A stretch of 64,000 nt of DNA from Planobispora rosea (GCF_014648175.1 NZ_BMQP01000011.1:152793-216792); one strand, 5' to 3'. Positions 28,925 through 39,320 are shown, counted from the stretch's first letter. Program-made: numbers and translations. The notes: generated from the sequence alone by a model not told the origin.

Positions 28925-30052
28925 ATGGATCACAGGAAGGGCCCGCTGGCCGGAGTCCGCGTGCTGGAGCTGGCCGGTCTGGCCCCGGGGCCGTTCGCCG
29001 GGATGATGCTGGCCGACCACGGCGCGGAGGTGCTCCGGATCGACCGGGTCTCCGCCGTGGCCGCCGCGGGCGACAAGCCGCGCGCCGACGTGATGGACCG
29101 CGGCAAGCGGAGCATCGGCCTCGACCTGAAGTCCCCCGAGGGGGTCTCCGCCTTCAAGCGGCTGGCCGCGTCCGCGGACGTGGTCATCGAGGTCTTCCGG
29201 CCCGGCGTCGCCGAACGCCTCGGCATCGGCCCCGCCGACCTGCACGCGGTCAACCCCCGCCTGGTCTACGGCCGGATGACCGGCTGGGGCCAGGAAGGGC
29301 CGCTGGCGCCGACCGCCGGGCACGACATCGACTACATCGCGATCTCCGGCGTGCTGTCGATGCTCGGCCGCGAGGGGGCCAAGCCCACCCCGCCGATCAA
29401 CATCCTCGGCGACTTCGCCGGCGGCGGCCTGATGCTGGCGTACGGCGTGCTGCTGGCGCTGCTGGAGCGGGAGCGGACCGGCGTGGGCCGGGTGATCGAC
29501 GCGGCCATGGTCGACGGGGCGGCGACGTTGTTCTCGATGTTCTACCACGGCGTGCAGAGCGGCTTCTGGGGCCCGCGCGGCACCAACCTGCTCGACACCG
29601 GCGCCCCCATGTACGACACCTACGAGACCGCCGACGGCAGGTTCATGGCGGTGGGCGCCCTGGAGCCGCAGTTCTGGGCGGAGATGGTCAGGCTGATGGG
29701 CCTTTCCGACCTGCCCGACCGGAATGACCGGGCCAACTGGCCCGCGTTGCGCGAGCGCCTGGCCGCGGAGTTCCGGTCCAGGACCCGAGCCGAGTGGGAG
29801 GCCGTCTTCGAGGGGTCGGACGCGTGCGTCTCGCCCGTGCTGGAGATGCCCGAGGCCGCCGACCACCCGCACAACAAGGCGCGCGGCACGTTCGTCGAGG
29901 TCGGCGGGGTACGGCAGCCCGCACCCGCGCCCCGGCTGGCGGGCGTGCCCGAGCAGGACCTCTCCCCCGCGACCCGGCTGGCCGACCTGTCCTCGTGGGG
30001 CCTGCCGGAGGAGACCGCCGCCGAACTGCGTGAGGCGGGAGTGCTGGCCTAG
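28925..30052 (+). CDS. CoA-transferase family III protein, alpha-methylacyl-CoA racemase-like
   Basis: 375 residues. The fold is CaiB/BaiF-type: LAGLAPGPFAGMMLADHGAEVLRI, EVFRPGVAERLGIGP and NPRLVYGRMTGWGQEGPL. GHDIDYIAISGVLSMLGR and ILGDFAGGG contain the His and Asp used by mycobacterial alpha-methylacyl-CoA racemase to move the alpha proton. The likely reaction is interconversion of (R)- and (S)-2-methylacyl-CoA, needed before beta-oxidation of methyl-branched or sterol side chains. ATG 28925 follows GAGGAG. It is 16 bases upstream of a CYP142-like P450 in an operon, which supports the sterol or branched-lipid interpretation; a formyl- or other CoA-transferase remains possible. Confidence 0.85.
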   Translation: MDHRKGPLAGVRVLELAGLAPGPFAGMMLADHGAEVLRIDRVSAVAAAGDKPRADVMDRGKRSIGLDLKSPEGVSAFKRLAASADVVIEVFRPGVAERLGIGPADLHAVNPRLVYGRMTGWGQEGPLAPTAGHDIDYIAISGVLSMLGREGAKPTPPINILGDFAGGGLMLAYGVLLALLERERTGVGRVIDAAMVDGAATLFSMFYHGVQSGFWGPRGTNLLDTGAPMYDTYETADGRFMAVGALEPQFWAEMVRLMGLSDLPDRNDRANWPALRERLAAEFRSRTRAEWEAVFEGSDACVSPVLEMPEAADHPHNKARGTFVEVGGVRQPAPAPRLAGVPEQDLSPATRLADLSSWGLPEETAAELREAGVLA

Positions 30053-30068
30053 ACGAGAGGGGAAGCCC

Positions 30069-31262
30069 GTGGAGAGTGCCGAAGGCGCCGGGACCACCGG
30101 GGACGCCGTCCGGATCGACCTGCTCGACGGAGACATGTACGCCGGGGACCCCGGACCGGTGTACGCCTGGCTGCGCGAGCACGCCCCGGCCTACTTCGAC
30201 GAGGGCAACGGCCTGTGGGGCGTCTCGCGGCACGCCGACATCTCCGCGATCGAGCGGGACGGCAGGCTCTGGTCCAGCACCGGCGGCTACCGGCCGCAGC
30301 TTCCCAGCGACCCGTCGATGATCGGAATGGACGACCCCGAGCACGCCGCCCGCCGCCGCCTGGTCTACCGGCGCTTCACCCCGCGTCACGTCGCGGAGAA
30401 GTACACCGACCGGGTCCGGGCCGTGGTGACCGAGCTGATCGACGAGGCGCTGGAGAAGGGCACGGTGGACGCCGTCCCGGCGCTGGCCGCGCCGCTGCCC
30501 GGCCGGATGATCGGCTGGCTGCTGGGCTTCCCCGACGAGCGCTGGCCGGAACTGGTCCACTGGTCGGAGACGACGATCGTGGCCGGGGGCGGCCTGCGCT
30601 ACGTCACCCACGACGCGGCCGTGGCGGCGGGCGAGTTCGCCACGGCCGTGCTGGAACTGGCCGAGGAACGGCGCAGGTGCCCGCACGACGACCTGACGTC
30701 GCTGTGGGCGGGCCACCCGGACTACGACGACGAGCACCTGGCCAACGAGGCGCTCCTGCTGCTGGACGGCGGCGCGGAGACCACCAGGACCGTCATCGCC
30801 ACCACCATCGACGCGCTGATCAGGCACCCGGAGCAGTGGGCGGTGCTCCGGGAGGATCCGGGGCTGATGGAGAACGCGGTCGAGGAGTTCATCCGCTGGA
30901 CCACCCCCGTCCTCAACATGTGCCGGACCGCCACCCGCGACACGGTCCTGGCCGGCCGCGAGATCTCCGGAGGACAGCAGGTCCTGCTGATGTACGGCTC
31001 CGCCAACCGCGATCCGGAGGTCTTCACCGACCCGGACGTCTTCGACGTGACCCGGCCCGCCGGCCGCCACATCGCCTTCGGCCTCGGCACGCACTTCTGC
31101 CTCGGCGCGGCGCTGGCCCGGCTGGAGCTGCGGATCTTCTTCGAGGAGTTCGTCCGCCGGATCGGCTCGGCCGCCTGGGCCGACGACCGGGGGCCGCGCA
31201 TCCTCCCGAACGCCTTCGTACGGGGCGTCACCTCCTTCCCCGTCACCCTCGAACCCCGCTGA
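30069..31262 (+). CDS. Cytochrome P450, CYP142-like
   Basis: 397 residues. The heme loop FGLGTHFCLGAALARLEL, I-helix LLDGGAETTRTVI, ExxR (EEFIRWT) and PVLNMCRTATRDT are intact. The C-terminal pattern LPNAFVRGVTSFPV and the N-terminal LLDGDMYAGDP resemble mycobacterial CYP142, a C26/27 hydroxylase of cholesterol and cholestenone. It differs from the three CYP124-like P450s in this window. GTG 30069 follows GAGAGGGGAAG and lies 16 bases after the racemase-like gene, so the two are co-transcribed. A ferredoxin partner is not visible. CYP142 membership is by eye and needs a search. Confidence 0.88.
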   Translation: MESAEGAGTTGDAVRIDLLDGDMYAGDPGPVYAWLREHAPAYFDEGNGLWGVSRHADISAIERDGRLWSSTGGYRPQLPSDPSMIGMDDPEHAARRRLVYRRFTPRHVAEKYTDRVRAVVTELIDEALEKGTVDAVPALAAPLPGRMIGWLLGFPDERWPELVHWSETTIVAGGGLRYVTHDAAVAAGEFATAVLELAEERRRCPHDDLTSLWAGHPDYDDEHLANEALLLLDGGAETTRTVIATTIDALIRHPEQWAVLREDPGLMENAVEEFIRWTTPVLNMCRTATRDTVLAGREISGGQQVLLMYGSANRDPEVFTDPDVFDVTRPAGRHIAFGLGTHFCLGAALARLELRIFFEEFVRRIGSAAWADDRGPRILPNAFVRGVTSFPVTLEPR

Positions 31263-31327
31263 CGCCTCCCGGACCCCGCCGGCCCCCGTCACCCCCGTGT
31301 CCCGCTGACGCCGCCGACTCCCAGGCG

Positions 31328-31375
31328 TTGCAGTGATCTGGCATTGCAGTGATCTGGCATTGCAGTGATCTCGCA
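31328..31375 (+). repeat. Three tandem 16-bp repeats upstream of the secreted-protein gene
   Basis: TTGCAGTGATCTGGCA at 31328-31343 and 31344-31359, and TTGCAGTGATCTCGCA at 31360-31375. A period of 16 in an intergenic region 70-118 bases before a start codon suggests repeated regulator binding sites. Confidence 0.85.
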
Positions 31376-31382
31376 GCGATCC

Positions 31383-31395
31383 GCAAGCGGCTTGC
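31383..31395. promoter_or_regulatory. Palindrome next to the 16-bp repeats
   Basis: GCAAGCGGCTTGC has perfect 6-bp arms around one G and directly follows the tandem repeats, 50 bases upstream of the start codon. Confidence 0.45.
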
Positions 31396-31445
31396 CATTC
31401 GGCTTGGAAAGCATGTGCCCCTTCCGATCATGAGAGGGGTGTGAA

Positions 31446-33710
31446 TTGAGATCATCAGCGTTGTTGCTGAGCCTGGGGACGGCCGGCGTCCTGTTCGCGG
31501 GACTGCTGGCCGGGCCCGCGAGCGCGGCGGCCGCTCAGGGCCCGGCCCGGGGAACGGTCCAGAGCGCGGCGCCGGGAGCCGTCACCCAGAAGACGGCCTC
31601 CCACACGGTGGCCGCGCCCGCGGTCAAGGTGGCCGTGGGCAAGGTCAAGGCGAGCCCCGCCCGCCACTCCGGGGGATGTCCCGCCACCGTCGACTTCTCC
31701 GCCGTCATCGCCGCCAAGGGCACCGGGACGGTGAAGTACCGCTGGGTCCGCGGTGACGGGAGCCGGGGCAGCGTCAAGACCATCAAGGTCCGCGGCGCCA
31801 CGACCAGGAAGACCGTCGTGCGCGACCGCCAGAGCTTCGACTGGAACGTCAGCGGCTGGCAGGCCATAGAGATCGTCGGCCGCAAGGGACTGTCCAGGAA
31901 GGCCTACTTCAACGTCTCCTGCTCCGGCGGCGAGCCCGTCGTCTACGACCGCACCCACCCGCTGCCGCCCGCGCCGGACCCGACCGGCAAGCCCTCCCCC
32001 GGGCCGACCGACCGGCCGCAGGAGCCCGTCCGCGCCGCCGCCTCGGTCACCGCGACCCCGGCCGCCTACACCGGCCCCTGCCCCGCCACCGGCCAGCCGG
32101 TCCGTTTCGACGCCCTGATCCAGGTCGACCGGGTCCCGGCCCGCGTCGCCTACCAGTGGATCGACAGCGCCGACGGCGCCGGCCCGGTGCAGTATCTGGA
32201 CTTCGCCGCCGCCGACGCGCGCAGCCGTACCGTGTCCCTGACCCATCCGGTCAAGACCACGGCCACCGGGTGGAAGTCGGTGGACATCATCAGCCCCGCC
32301 GGCAGCGTCGACTCCCTGCGCGCGAACTACAGCGTCACCTGCGCCGACCCCGCGCCGGAGCAGAAGATCACTCCTGCCGCCGCAGTCGACAAGCCCTCCT
32401 ACACCGGCACCTGCCCGGTCGCCCTGACCTTCACCGGCACCATCACCGTCACCAAGGTCCCGGTGAAGGTGAAGTACCAGTGGCGTGACAGCCAGGGCGG
32501 CGTCGGCCCCGAGCAGGAGCTGGAGTTCACCGGCACGCCGGGCGGCAAGCCCGTCACCCCGCACACCATGACGGTCCGGTACGACGACGAGGTGCCCACC
32601 GTCAAGGGCGCGGGCACGCTGCGCATCCTGTCCCCGGCCGCCGAACCCGACGTCGCCCAGGCCGCCTTCACCGTGACCTGCACGGGCGGGACCACGCCCC
32701 CGCCCGCGGTCGTGACCGCGTCGGACATCAAGGTCGAGCCCTCCAGCTACACCGGCCCGTGCCCCGGGTCGTACGGCGTGGCGCACACCGTCTCGGCGAA
32801 GATCACGGTCACCAAGCCGATGACCGTCAAGTACCAGTGGATCAGCCACCAGGGTCCCTGGCCGGGGCCTGACTCCGTGTTCTCGGTGACGTTCACCGAA
32901 CCCGGCAGCAAGACCGTCAGCAACACCTTCGGCTCGGGCCCGAACGGCTACAAGGGCACCAAGCGGCTGAAGATCGTCGACCCGGCCGGCGGCGGCGAGA
33001 CCGCGGACGCCTCGTTCAACACCGTCTGCGTCAACCCGGACGTCACCGCGTCGGACATGAAGGTCGACCCGGCCCACTACACCGGCCCGTGCAAGACGCC
33101 GGCCGATGTGGAGCGCTCCGTCTCGGCGAAGATCAAGGTCACCAAGCCGATGGCCGTCAAGTACCGGTGGATCGACCAGCAGGGCCGCCCCTGGTTCAGC
33201 TCGGGCCCGTTCTCCACGACGTTCCACAGCGCCGGGAGCAAAACCGTGGCCAACGGGTTCAAGTCCGTCGCGACCGCCCGGGGCTCCGTGCGGCTTGAGG
33301 TCGTCGAGCCCGCCGGCGTCCCCGTGACCGAGGCCGCGGAGTTCAGCACGGTCTGCGTGAACCCGTCGGTGTCCGGGGTGAGCAAGCAGCGCACGGACGA
33401 GAACGAGGAGTGCGGCCCCGGCCGGTCCGCCGAGTTCGCGCTCAGCGCGAAGCTCGCCGTGGCCGACGGTCCCGCCTCCGTCGGTTACCGCTGGTACCGC
33501 AGGAGCAACGAGACCGGCAACCGGTGGACGCTGATCAGCGGCGGGACCGCGTCGTTCACCGGCACCGGGAAACAGGAGAAGACCATCACCGGCACGTACG
33601 GCACGCGGCGCTCCGAGTCCGGTTACTTCAAGGTGGAGCTCACCGAGCCCTACGAGGGGTCGGCGCAGACCGGCTTCCTCGTGACCTGCCAGTCGAGGCA
33701 CGACCGGTAG
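31446..33710 (+). CDS. Secreted protein of repeated Cys-paired Ig-like modules
   Basis: 754 residues. A Sec signal (about 1-28, ending ASAAAA) leads to about six modules of 95-110 residues. Each begins with a short strand and GPCP- or GTCP-like Cys, contains VKYQW or VKYRW (about 45 residues on), and ends with a VTC or TVC Cys, so each probably folds as a beta sandwich with one disulfide. A Pro/Thr-rich linker separates module 1 from the rest. There is no sortase signal, membrane anchor or catalytic motif; it may be a secreted adhesin, sheath or matrix protein. TTG 31446 is chosen because AGAGGGG precedes it and the frame opens directly into the signal peptide. I recognise no named family. 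Confidence 0.8.
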   Translation: MRSSALLLSLGTAGVLFAGLLAGPASAAAAQGPARGTVQSAAPGAVTQKTASHTVAAPAVKVAVGKVKASPARHSGGCPATVDFSAVIAAKGTGTVKYRWVRGDGSRGSVKTIKVRGATTRKTVVRDRQSFDWNVSGWQAIEIVGRKGLSRKAYFNVSCSGGEPVVYDRTHPLPPAPDPTGKPSPGPTDRPQEPVRAAASVTATPAAYTGPCPATGQPVRFDALIQVDRVPARVAYQWIDSADGAGPVQYLDFAAADARSRTVSLTHPVKTTATGWKSVDIISPAGSVDSLRANYSVTCADPAPEQKITPAAAVDKPSYTGTCPVALTFTGTITVTKVPVKVKYQWRDSQGGVGPEQELEFTGTPGGKPVTPHTMTVRYDDEVPTVKGAGTLRILSPAAEPDVAQAAFTVTCTGGTTPPPAVVTASDIKVEPSSYTGPCPGSYGVAHTVSAKITVTKPMTVKYQWISHQGPWPGPDSVFSVTFTEPGSKTVSNTFGSGPNGYKGTKRLKIVDPAGGGETADASFNTVCVNPDVTASDMKVDPAHYTGPCKTPADVERSVSAKIKVTKPMAVKYRWIDQQGRPWFSSGPFSTTFHSAGSKTVANGFKSVATARGSVRLEVVEPAGVPVTEAAEFSTVCVNPSVSGVSKQRTDENEECGPGRSAEFALSAKLAVADGPASVGYRWYRRSNETGNRWTLISGGTASFTGTGKQEKTITGTYGTRRSESGYFKVELTEPYEGSAQTGFLVTCQSRHDR

Positions 33711-33735
33711 ACCGGTAACCGGAGACCCGGCAGAG

Positions 33736-33770
33736 GGGCGGTGCACCTGTTCGAGGTGTACCGCCCTTTG
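33736..33770 (+). terminator. Terminator of the secreted-protein gene
   Basis: A 13-bp stem (GGGCGGTGCACCT with AGGTGTACCGCCC, one G-U pair) and a 5-base loop are followed by TTTG. Confidence 0.85.
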
Positions 33771-33779
33771 TCGTAGGGA

Positions 33780-33809
33780 TTGATTGGAATGTAGTAGATG
33801 TACTACATT
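33780..33809 (+). promoter_or_regulatory. Promoter and operator of the ABC exporter operon
   Basis: TTGATT (33780-33785), an 18-base spacer and TACATT (33804-33809) form a promoter whose -10 ends seven bases before the ATG, so the first gene is leaderless. Between and overlapping the boxes lies an inverted repeat with perfect 9-bp arms AATGTAGTA (33788-33796) and TACTACATT (33801-33809) around GATG. This type of TAGTA/TACTA site is typical of YtrA-like GntR regulators and of BlaI-like ones; neither is encoded beside it. Confidence 0.75.
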
Positions 33810-33816
33810 CCTCAGC

Positions 33817-34662
33817 ATGAGTACTGCGGTGAGCGTTCGCGGGCTGCGGATGTCGTACGGCACGGCCGAGGTGTTGCGCGGGGTGGACCTGGAGATCCGC
33901 CAAGGCGAGATCTTCACCCTCCTCGGCCCCAACGGCGCCGGGAAGACCACCACGATCGAGATCCTGGAGGGCTTCCGGAAGCGGTCGGCCGGAGAGGTGA
34001 GCGTCCTCGGGACGGATCCCGACAAGGGCACCGACGCCTGGCGGGCCAGGCTCGGGATCGTGCTGCAGAACTGGCGGGACCACGCCAGGTGGGGGGTGCG
34101 GGAGCTCATCGTCCACCTGAGCGAGTTCTACGACCGCCCGCACGACCCCGACGAGCTGCTCGCCGCCGTCGGACTGACGGAGCAGGGCGGTCAGCAGATC
34201 GCCCGCCTCTCCGGCGGGCAGCGCCGCCGCCTGGACGTCGCGCTGGGCATCGTGGGCCGGCCCGAGCTGCTCTTCCTGGACGAGCCGACGACCGGCTTCG
34301 ACCCGGAGGCCCGCCGGGAGTTCCACCGGCTGATCGAGAAGCTGGCGGCCGACGACGGCATGACGGTGCTGCTCACCACGCACGACCTGGTCGAGGCGGA
34401 GAAGCTGGCGCACCGGACCGCGATCCTGGCCGGCGGCCGGATCACCGTCTGCGGGACCCCGGCCGAGCTGGCGCAGGCCGTACAGGCTCCGTCGCGGGTG
34501 CGCTGGGTGGAGGACGACCGGGAGCAGGTCGTCACCACGCCGGACCCCTCACGGACGGCCTGGGAACTGCACAGGAGATTCGACGGGCCGGTGCCGGGGC
34601 TGGAGATCCGGCGGCCGTCCCTGGAGGAGAGCTACCTCGAACTGGTCGGGAGGAACGCGTGA
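33817..34662 (+). CDS. ABC transporter ATP-binding protein
   Basis: 281 residues, a drug/antibiotic-exporter-type ATPase. Walker A is GPNGAGKTT, the Q-loop region LGIVLQNWRDH, the ABC signature LSGGQRRRLDVALG, Walker B LLFLDEPTTG and the switch His TTHD. The C-terminal extension (about 220-281) is the usual DUF4162-like tail. ATG 33817 is fixed by the promoter; there is no Shine-Dalgarno. Its stop overlaps the start of the permease gene by four bases. The complex probably exports a small molecule or peptide from the cytoplasm; the cargo is unknown. Confidence 0.92.
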   Translation: MSTAVSVRGLRMSYGTAEVLRGVDLEIRQGEIFTLLGPNGAGKTTTIEILEGFRKRSAGEVSVLGTDPDKGTDAWRARLGIVLQNWRDHARWGVRELIVHLSEFYDRPHDPDELLAAVGLTEQGGQQIARLSGGQRRRLDVALGIVGRPELLFLDEPTTGFDPEARREFHRLIEKLAADDGMTVLLTTHDLVEAEKLAHRTAILAGGRITVCGTPAELAQAVQAPSRVRWVEDDREQVVTTPDPSRTAWELHRRFDGPVPGLEIRRPSLEESYLELVGRNA

Positions 34663-35492
34663 ACGCCAAGGCGCTGCGCATCGGGATCAAGCGGGGCTGG
34701 ACGGAGCACACGCACCTGCTCAAGACCCGCAAGGAGCTGGTCGGCACCCTCCTCGGCACGGTCGGGGTCTTCGCCGCCCTGACCCTGTGGATGGGCGACT
34801 CCGTCATCGAGGGGACGGGGGTCTCCAGGCTCACCTTCCTGATGGTGGGTTTCCTGGCCTACACCGTCTTCGGCACCGCGCTGATGACCCTCCCGATGGC
34901 GCTGGTCGCCGACCGGGAGGAGGGCACGCTGCTGCGGCTGCGCACCATCCCCGGCGGCATCCTCGCCTACCTGGCGGGCCGGGCGACGACCGCCCTCTGC
35001 CAGATCGCCGTGCAGAGCGCGCTGATCGTCGCCACCGGCGTCCTGCTTGGCGGCGCCCCCCTGCCCCACGACTGGCTCACCCTGGCCTGGGTGCTGCTGC
35101 TGGGCACGGTCGCGACGGTCCCGCTGGGCGCGGCGATCGGCTCCGTGCTGCCGAGCAAGAACGCCGTGGGGATCGCGACCCTGCCGATGATCGCCCTGAT
35201 GTTCACCTCGGGCGTCTTCTTCCCCGCGACGATCATGCCTGAGGCCCTCCAGTGGATCGCCCAGACGTTCCCGCTCTACTGGCAGGGGCTCGGGCTGCGG
35301 GCGGCGTTCCTGCCCGACACGATGCTCGCCGCGGAGATCGCCGGGAGCTGGCGCCTGCCGTACGTCGCGGCCGTGCTGGCGGCCTGGACGGCGGCCGGGA
35401 TGCTGCTCGCACCGCCGCTGATCCGCCGGGTCACCCGGCGGGAGTCCGGCTCGCGGCTCGCCGCGCGGCAGCTGGCCGCTCAGCGTTCGTGA
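34659..35492 (+). CDS. ABC-2 type permease
   Basis: 277 residues with six predicted membrane helices (first at about residues 28-45 and last near 245-262) in the ABC-2 pattern, including LPMIALMFTSGVFFPATIMP. It partners the preceding ATPase as the membrane half of an exporter. GTG 34659 overlaps the ATPase stop (GTGA) and follows GGAGG. Confidence 0.88.
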   Translation: MNAKALRIGIKRGWTEHTHLLKTRKELVGTLLGTVGVFAALTLWMGDSVIEGTGVSRLTFLMVGFLAYTVFGTALMTLPMALVADREEGTLLRLRTIPGGILAYLAGRATTALCQIAVQSALIVATGVLLGGAPLPHDWLTLAWVLLLGTVATVPLGAAIGSVLPSKNAVGIATLPMIALMFTSGVFFPATIMPEALQWIAQTFPLYWQGLGLRAAFLPDTMLAAEIAGSWRLPYVAAVLAAWTAAGMLLAPPLIRRVTRRESGSRLAARQLAAQRS

Positions 35493-35517
35493 CCCCCTCA
35501 CCTGGGATGCTGCTGCG

Positions 35518-35757
35518 ATGAGCGCGGAAGAGGTCTACAACCGGATCCCGATGCTGAGGGCCGAGCGCGGCGTCTCGCGCAAGGAGCTCGCCGCCGCGCT
35601 CGGGGTCCACTATCAGACGGTCGGCTACCTGGAGCGGGGCGAGTACAGCCCGAGCCTGCACCTCGCCCTGCGCATCGCCGAGTATTTCGAGGTTCCCCTG
35701 GAAGTGGTGTTCTCATTGAAACCGTTCCCCCGGCTGGGCAGCGAGGTCAGACGATGA
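35518..35757 (+). CDS. Small HTH regulator, XRE/Cro type
   Basis: 79 residues, essentially only a helix-turn-helix: RKELAAALGVHYQTVGYLERGEY followed by SLHLALRIAEYFEVPLEVVFSL. This is the Cro/C1-type small regulator often found beside integral membrane proteins of the type that follows. It sits 25 bases after the permease and overlaps the next gene by four bases, so it is part of the exporter operon and may regulate it, although the operator at 33788-33809 is not typical for XRE proteins. The ribosome site is weak. Confidence 0.85.
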   Translation: MSAEEVYNRIPMLRAERGVSRKELAAALGVHYQTVGYLERGEYSPSLHLALRIAEYFEVPLEVVFSLKPFPRLGSEVRR

Positions 35758-36365
35758 GTGGGCGCAAGAGCCTCCGGCAGATGAGCTGGGCGGAGCTCAA
35801 GCGGATGAGCTGGGCGGAGTTCCGGCAGTCGGGCGGCTGGGCGGAGTTCAGGAAGATGAACCGGGCCGAGGTCATGCAGCTGGACATGATGCCCGCCTGG
35901 TACGCCACCCGGGAGCGGCGGCGGTGGCTCGCCGGGGCGGGGATCCTCTCGCTGGCGCTCCAGTGGCTCAACGCGGCCGTCTCCTGGGCCGTCGAGCCCG
36001 ACGGCGGAGGCGGCTGGATCATCCTCGCCCTGGTGGCGATCACGATGGTGGTCTACCTCCCGGCCGTGACACTGATGAACATCGCCACCCGGGGCCTCGT
36101 CGAGCTGGCCGAGCGCCATCTGGACGAGCGGCAGGTGGGCGAGCGGCTGCGCGCCACCACCATCGCCCACCGCATCACGACGGGCCTGCTGGCCGCCTGC
36201 TTCGTCGCGGCGGTGACGGCGGGCATGGGCGGCGGGGACGACTACGCGGTGCCGGAGAGGACGGTCATCATGCTGACCGTCGCGCTGGCGATGACCCACT
36301 TCGTGCTCCCGCTGATCGTCTCGACCTGGCGGCTGCCCGACCCGCTCCCCGACGACGAGGAGTGA
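35754..36365 (+). CDS. Membrane protein with N-terminal WAE repeats
   Basis: 203 residues. The first 40 residues contain repeated units built on (M/R)SWAEL-K and GWAEFRK, all amphipathic and predicted helical, followed by four membrane segments (about 63-80, 88-110, 140-156, 170-188). The start overlaps the regulator stop (ATGA). It could be the membrane sensor that works with the small HTH protein, as in other XRE-plus-membrane-protein pairs. No family is recognised with confidence. Confidence 0.75.
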   Translation: MSGRKSLRQMSWAELKRMSWAEFRQSGGWAEFRKMNRAEVMQLDMMPAWYATRERRRWLAGAGILSLALQWLNAAVSWAVEPDGGGGWIILALVAITMVVYLPAVTLMNIATRGLVELAERHLDERQVGERLRATTIAHRITTGLLAACFVAAVTAGMGGGDDYAVPERTVIMLTVALAMTHFVLPLIVSTWRLPDPLPDDEE

Positions 36366-36422
36366 CGCCCGGCACCGGGTGTGCGGGGACCCGGCGGGCG
36401 GTCGGCTCACGGTCGGCCGCGG

Positions 36423-38463
<2,041 letters not shown>

Positions 38464-38495
38464 AGGGGCGTTTCCCCGCTCCACCGGAAAACCGG

Positions 38496-38527
38496 CCCGG
38501 GGCGCGCATCGTCGTGCGCGCCCCGGG
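38496..38527 (+). terminator. Terminator-like hairpin after guaB1
   Basis: A perfect 13-bp stem (CCCGGGGCGCGCA with TGCGCGCCCCGGG) with a 6-base loop, but no U-run. Confidence 0.65.
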
Positions 38528-38569
38528 TAGCCGCCCTTCGAGCACCCCCACTCGGAAGGGCGAAAGGAC

Positions 38570-39292
38570 ATGACACAGCTACCCTTCGGCCTGGACACCC
38601 CGGTCACCGTCGACCGGAGGGCCCTGGTCGGTTACGACAACTACCTGGCCGCGCAGCGGGCCGTGGACACCCTCTCGGACTCCGGATTCCCCGTCGAGCA
38701 CACGGCGATCGTCGGCAGCGACCTCCGGCTGGAGGAGACCGTCACCGGCAGGATGACCAACGGCCGGGCCGCGCTCGCCGGAGCCGGCAGCGGCGTGCTC
38801 TTCGGCCTCGTGGTCGGGGCGTTCCTCGGCCTGTTCACCTCCACCACGCTCTCCTTCTTCATGCTCGTGCTCTGGGCGGGACTGTGGGGCGCCGTGATGG
38901 GCGCCGCGTTCGGGTTCATCAACCACTACTTCACCCGCGGCAAGCGGGACTTCGCCTCGCGCAGCGCCATCGTCGCCGGCCGCTACGACGTGCTGGTCGC
39001 CACCTCCCACTACGACCACGCCCGCGCCGTGCTGGAGGGCGCCCCCATGCCGGCCGACACCGTGGTCGTCGAGCCCCCGCCCTCGGCCGGGCTGTACGAC
39101 CCCGCCATGGGCCGGCCCGCCGACCCGGCCCAGTCCCTCACCCCGCAGCAGCCCGTGGCCGAGAACCCCACCGCTCCGGCGCACTCCATCTCCCAGCAGC
39201 AGGTGGCCGAGAACCCCACCGCTCCGGCGCACTCCGTCCCCGAGCAGCACGCCCCCGAGCAGCCGGCGGCCGCGCCGCGGAAGCGCTCCTGA
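38570..39292 (+). CDS. General-stress-protein-17M-like membrane protein
   Basis: 240 residues. The N-terminal YDNYLAAQRAVDTLSDSGFPVEHTAIVGSDL is the GSP17M/YflT-like fold. A Gly/Ala-rich two-helix membrane hairpin follows (about 65-115: GAGSGVLFGLVVGAFLGLF and LVLWAGLWGAVMGAAFGF). A region with YDVLVATSHYDHARAVL completes the domain. The last 80 residues are a Pro/Gln-rich tail with a 16-residue repeat (VAENPTAPAHSIS). AAAGGAC precedes the ATG. Its function in envelope or general stress is inferred from family resemblance only. Confidence 0.75.
   Translation: MTQLPFGLDTPVTVDRRALVGYDNYLAAQRAVDTLSDSGFPVEHTAIVGSDLRLEETVTGRMTNGRAALAGAGSGVLFGLVVGAFLGLFTSTTLSFFMLVLWAGLWGAVMGAAFGFINHYFTRGKRDFASRSAIVAGRYDVLVATSHYDHARAVLEGAPMPADTVVVEPPPSAGLYDPAMGRPADPAQSLTPQQPVAENPTAPAHSISQQQVAENPTAPAHSVPEQHAPEQPAAAPRKRS
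39155..39235 (+). repeat. 48-bp tandem repeat in the tail of the GSP17M-like gene
   Basis: A 33-base identical block occurs at 39155-39187 and 39203-39235 and encodes VAENPTAPAHS twice. Confidence 0.85.
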
Positions 39293-39320
39293 CCCGGCGG
39301 ACCAGACCCGGCGGACCCGG

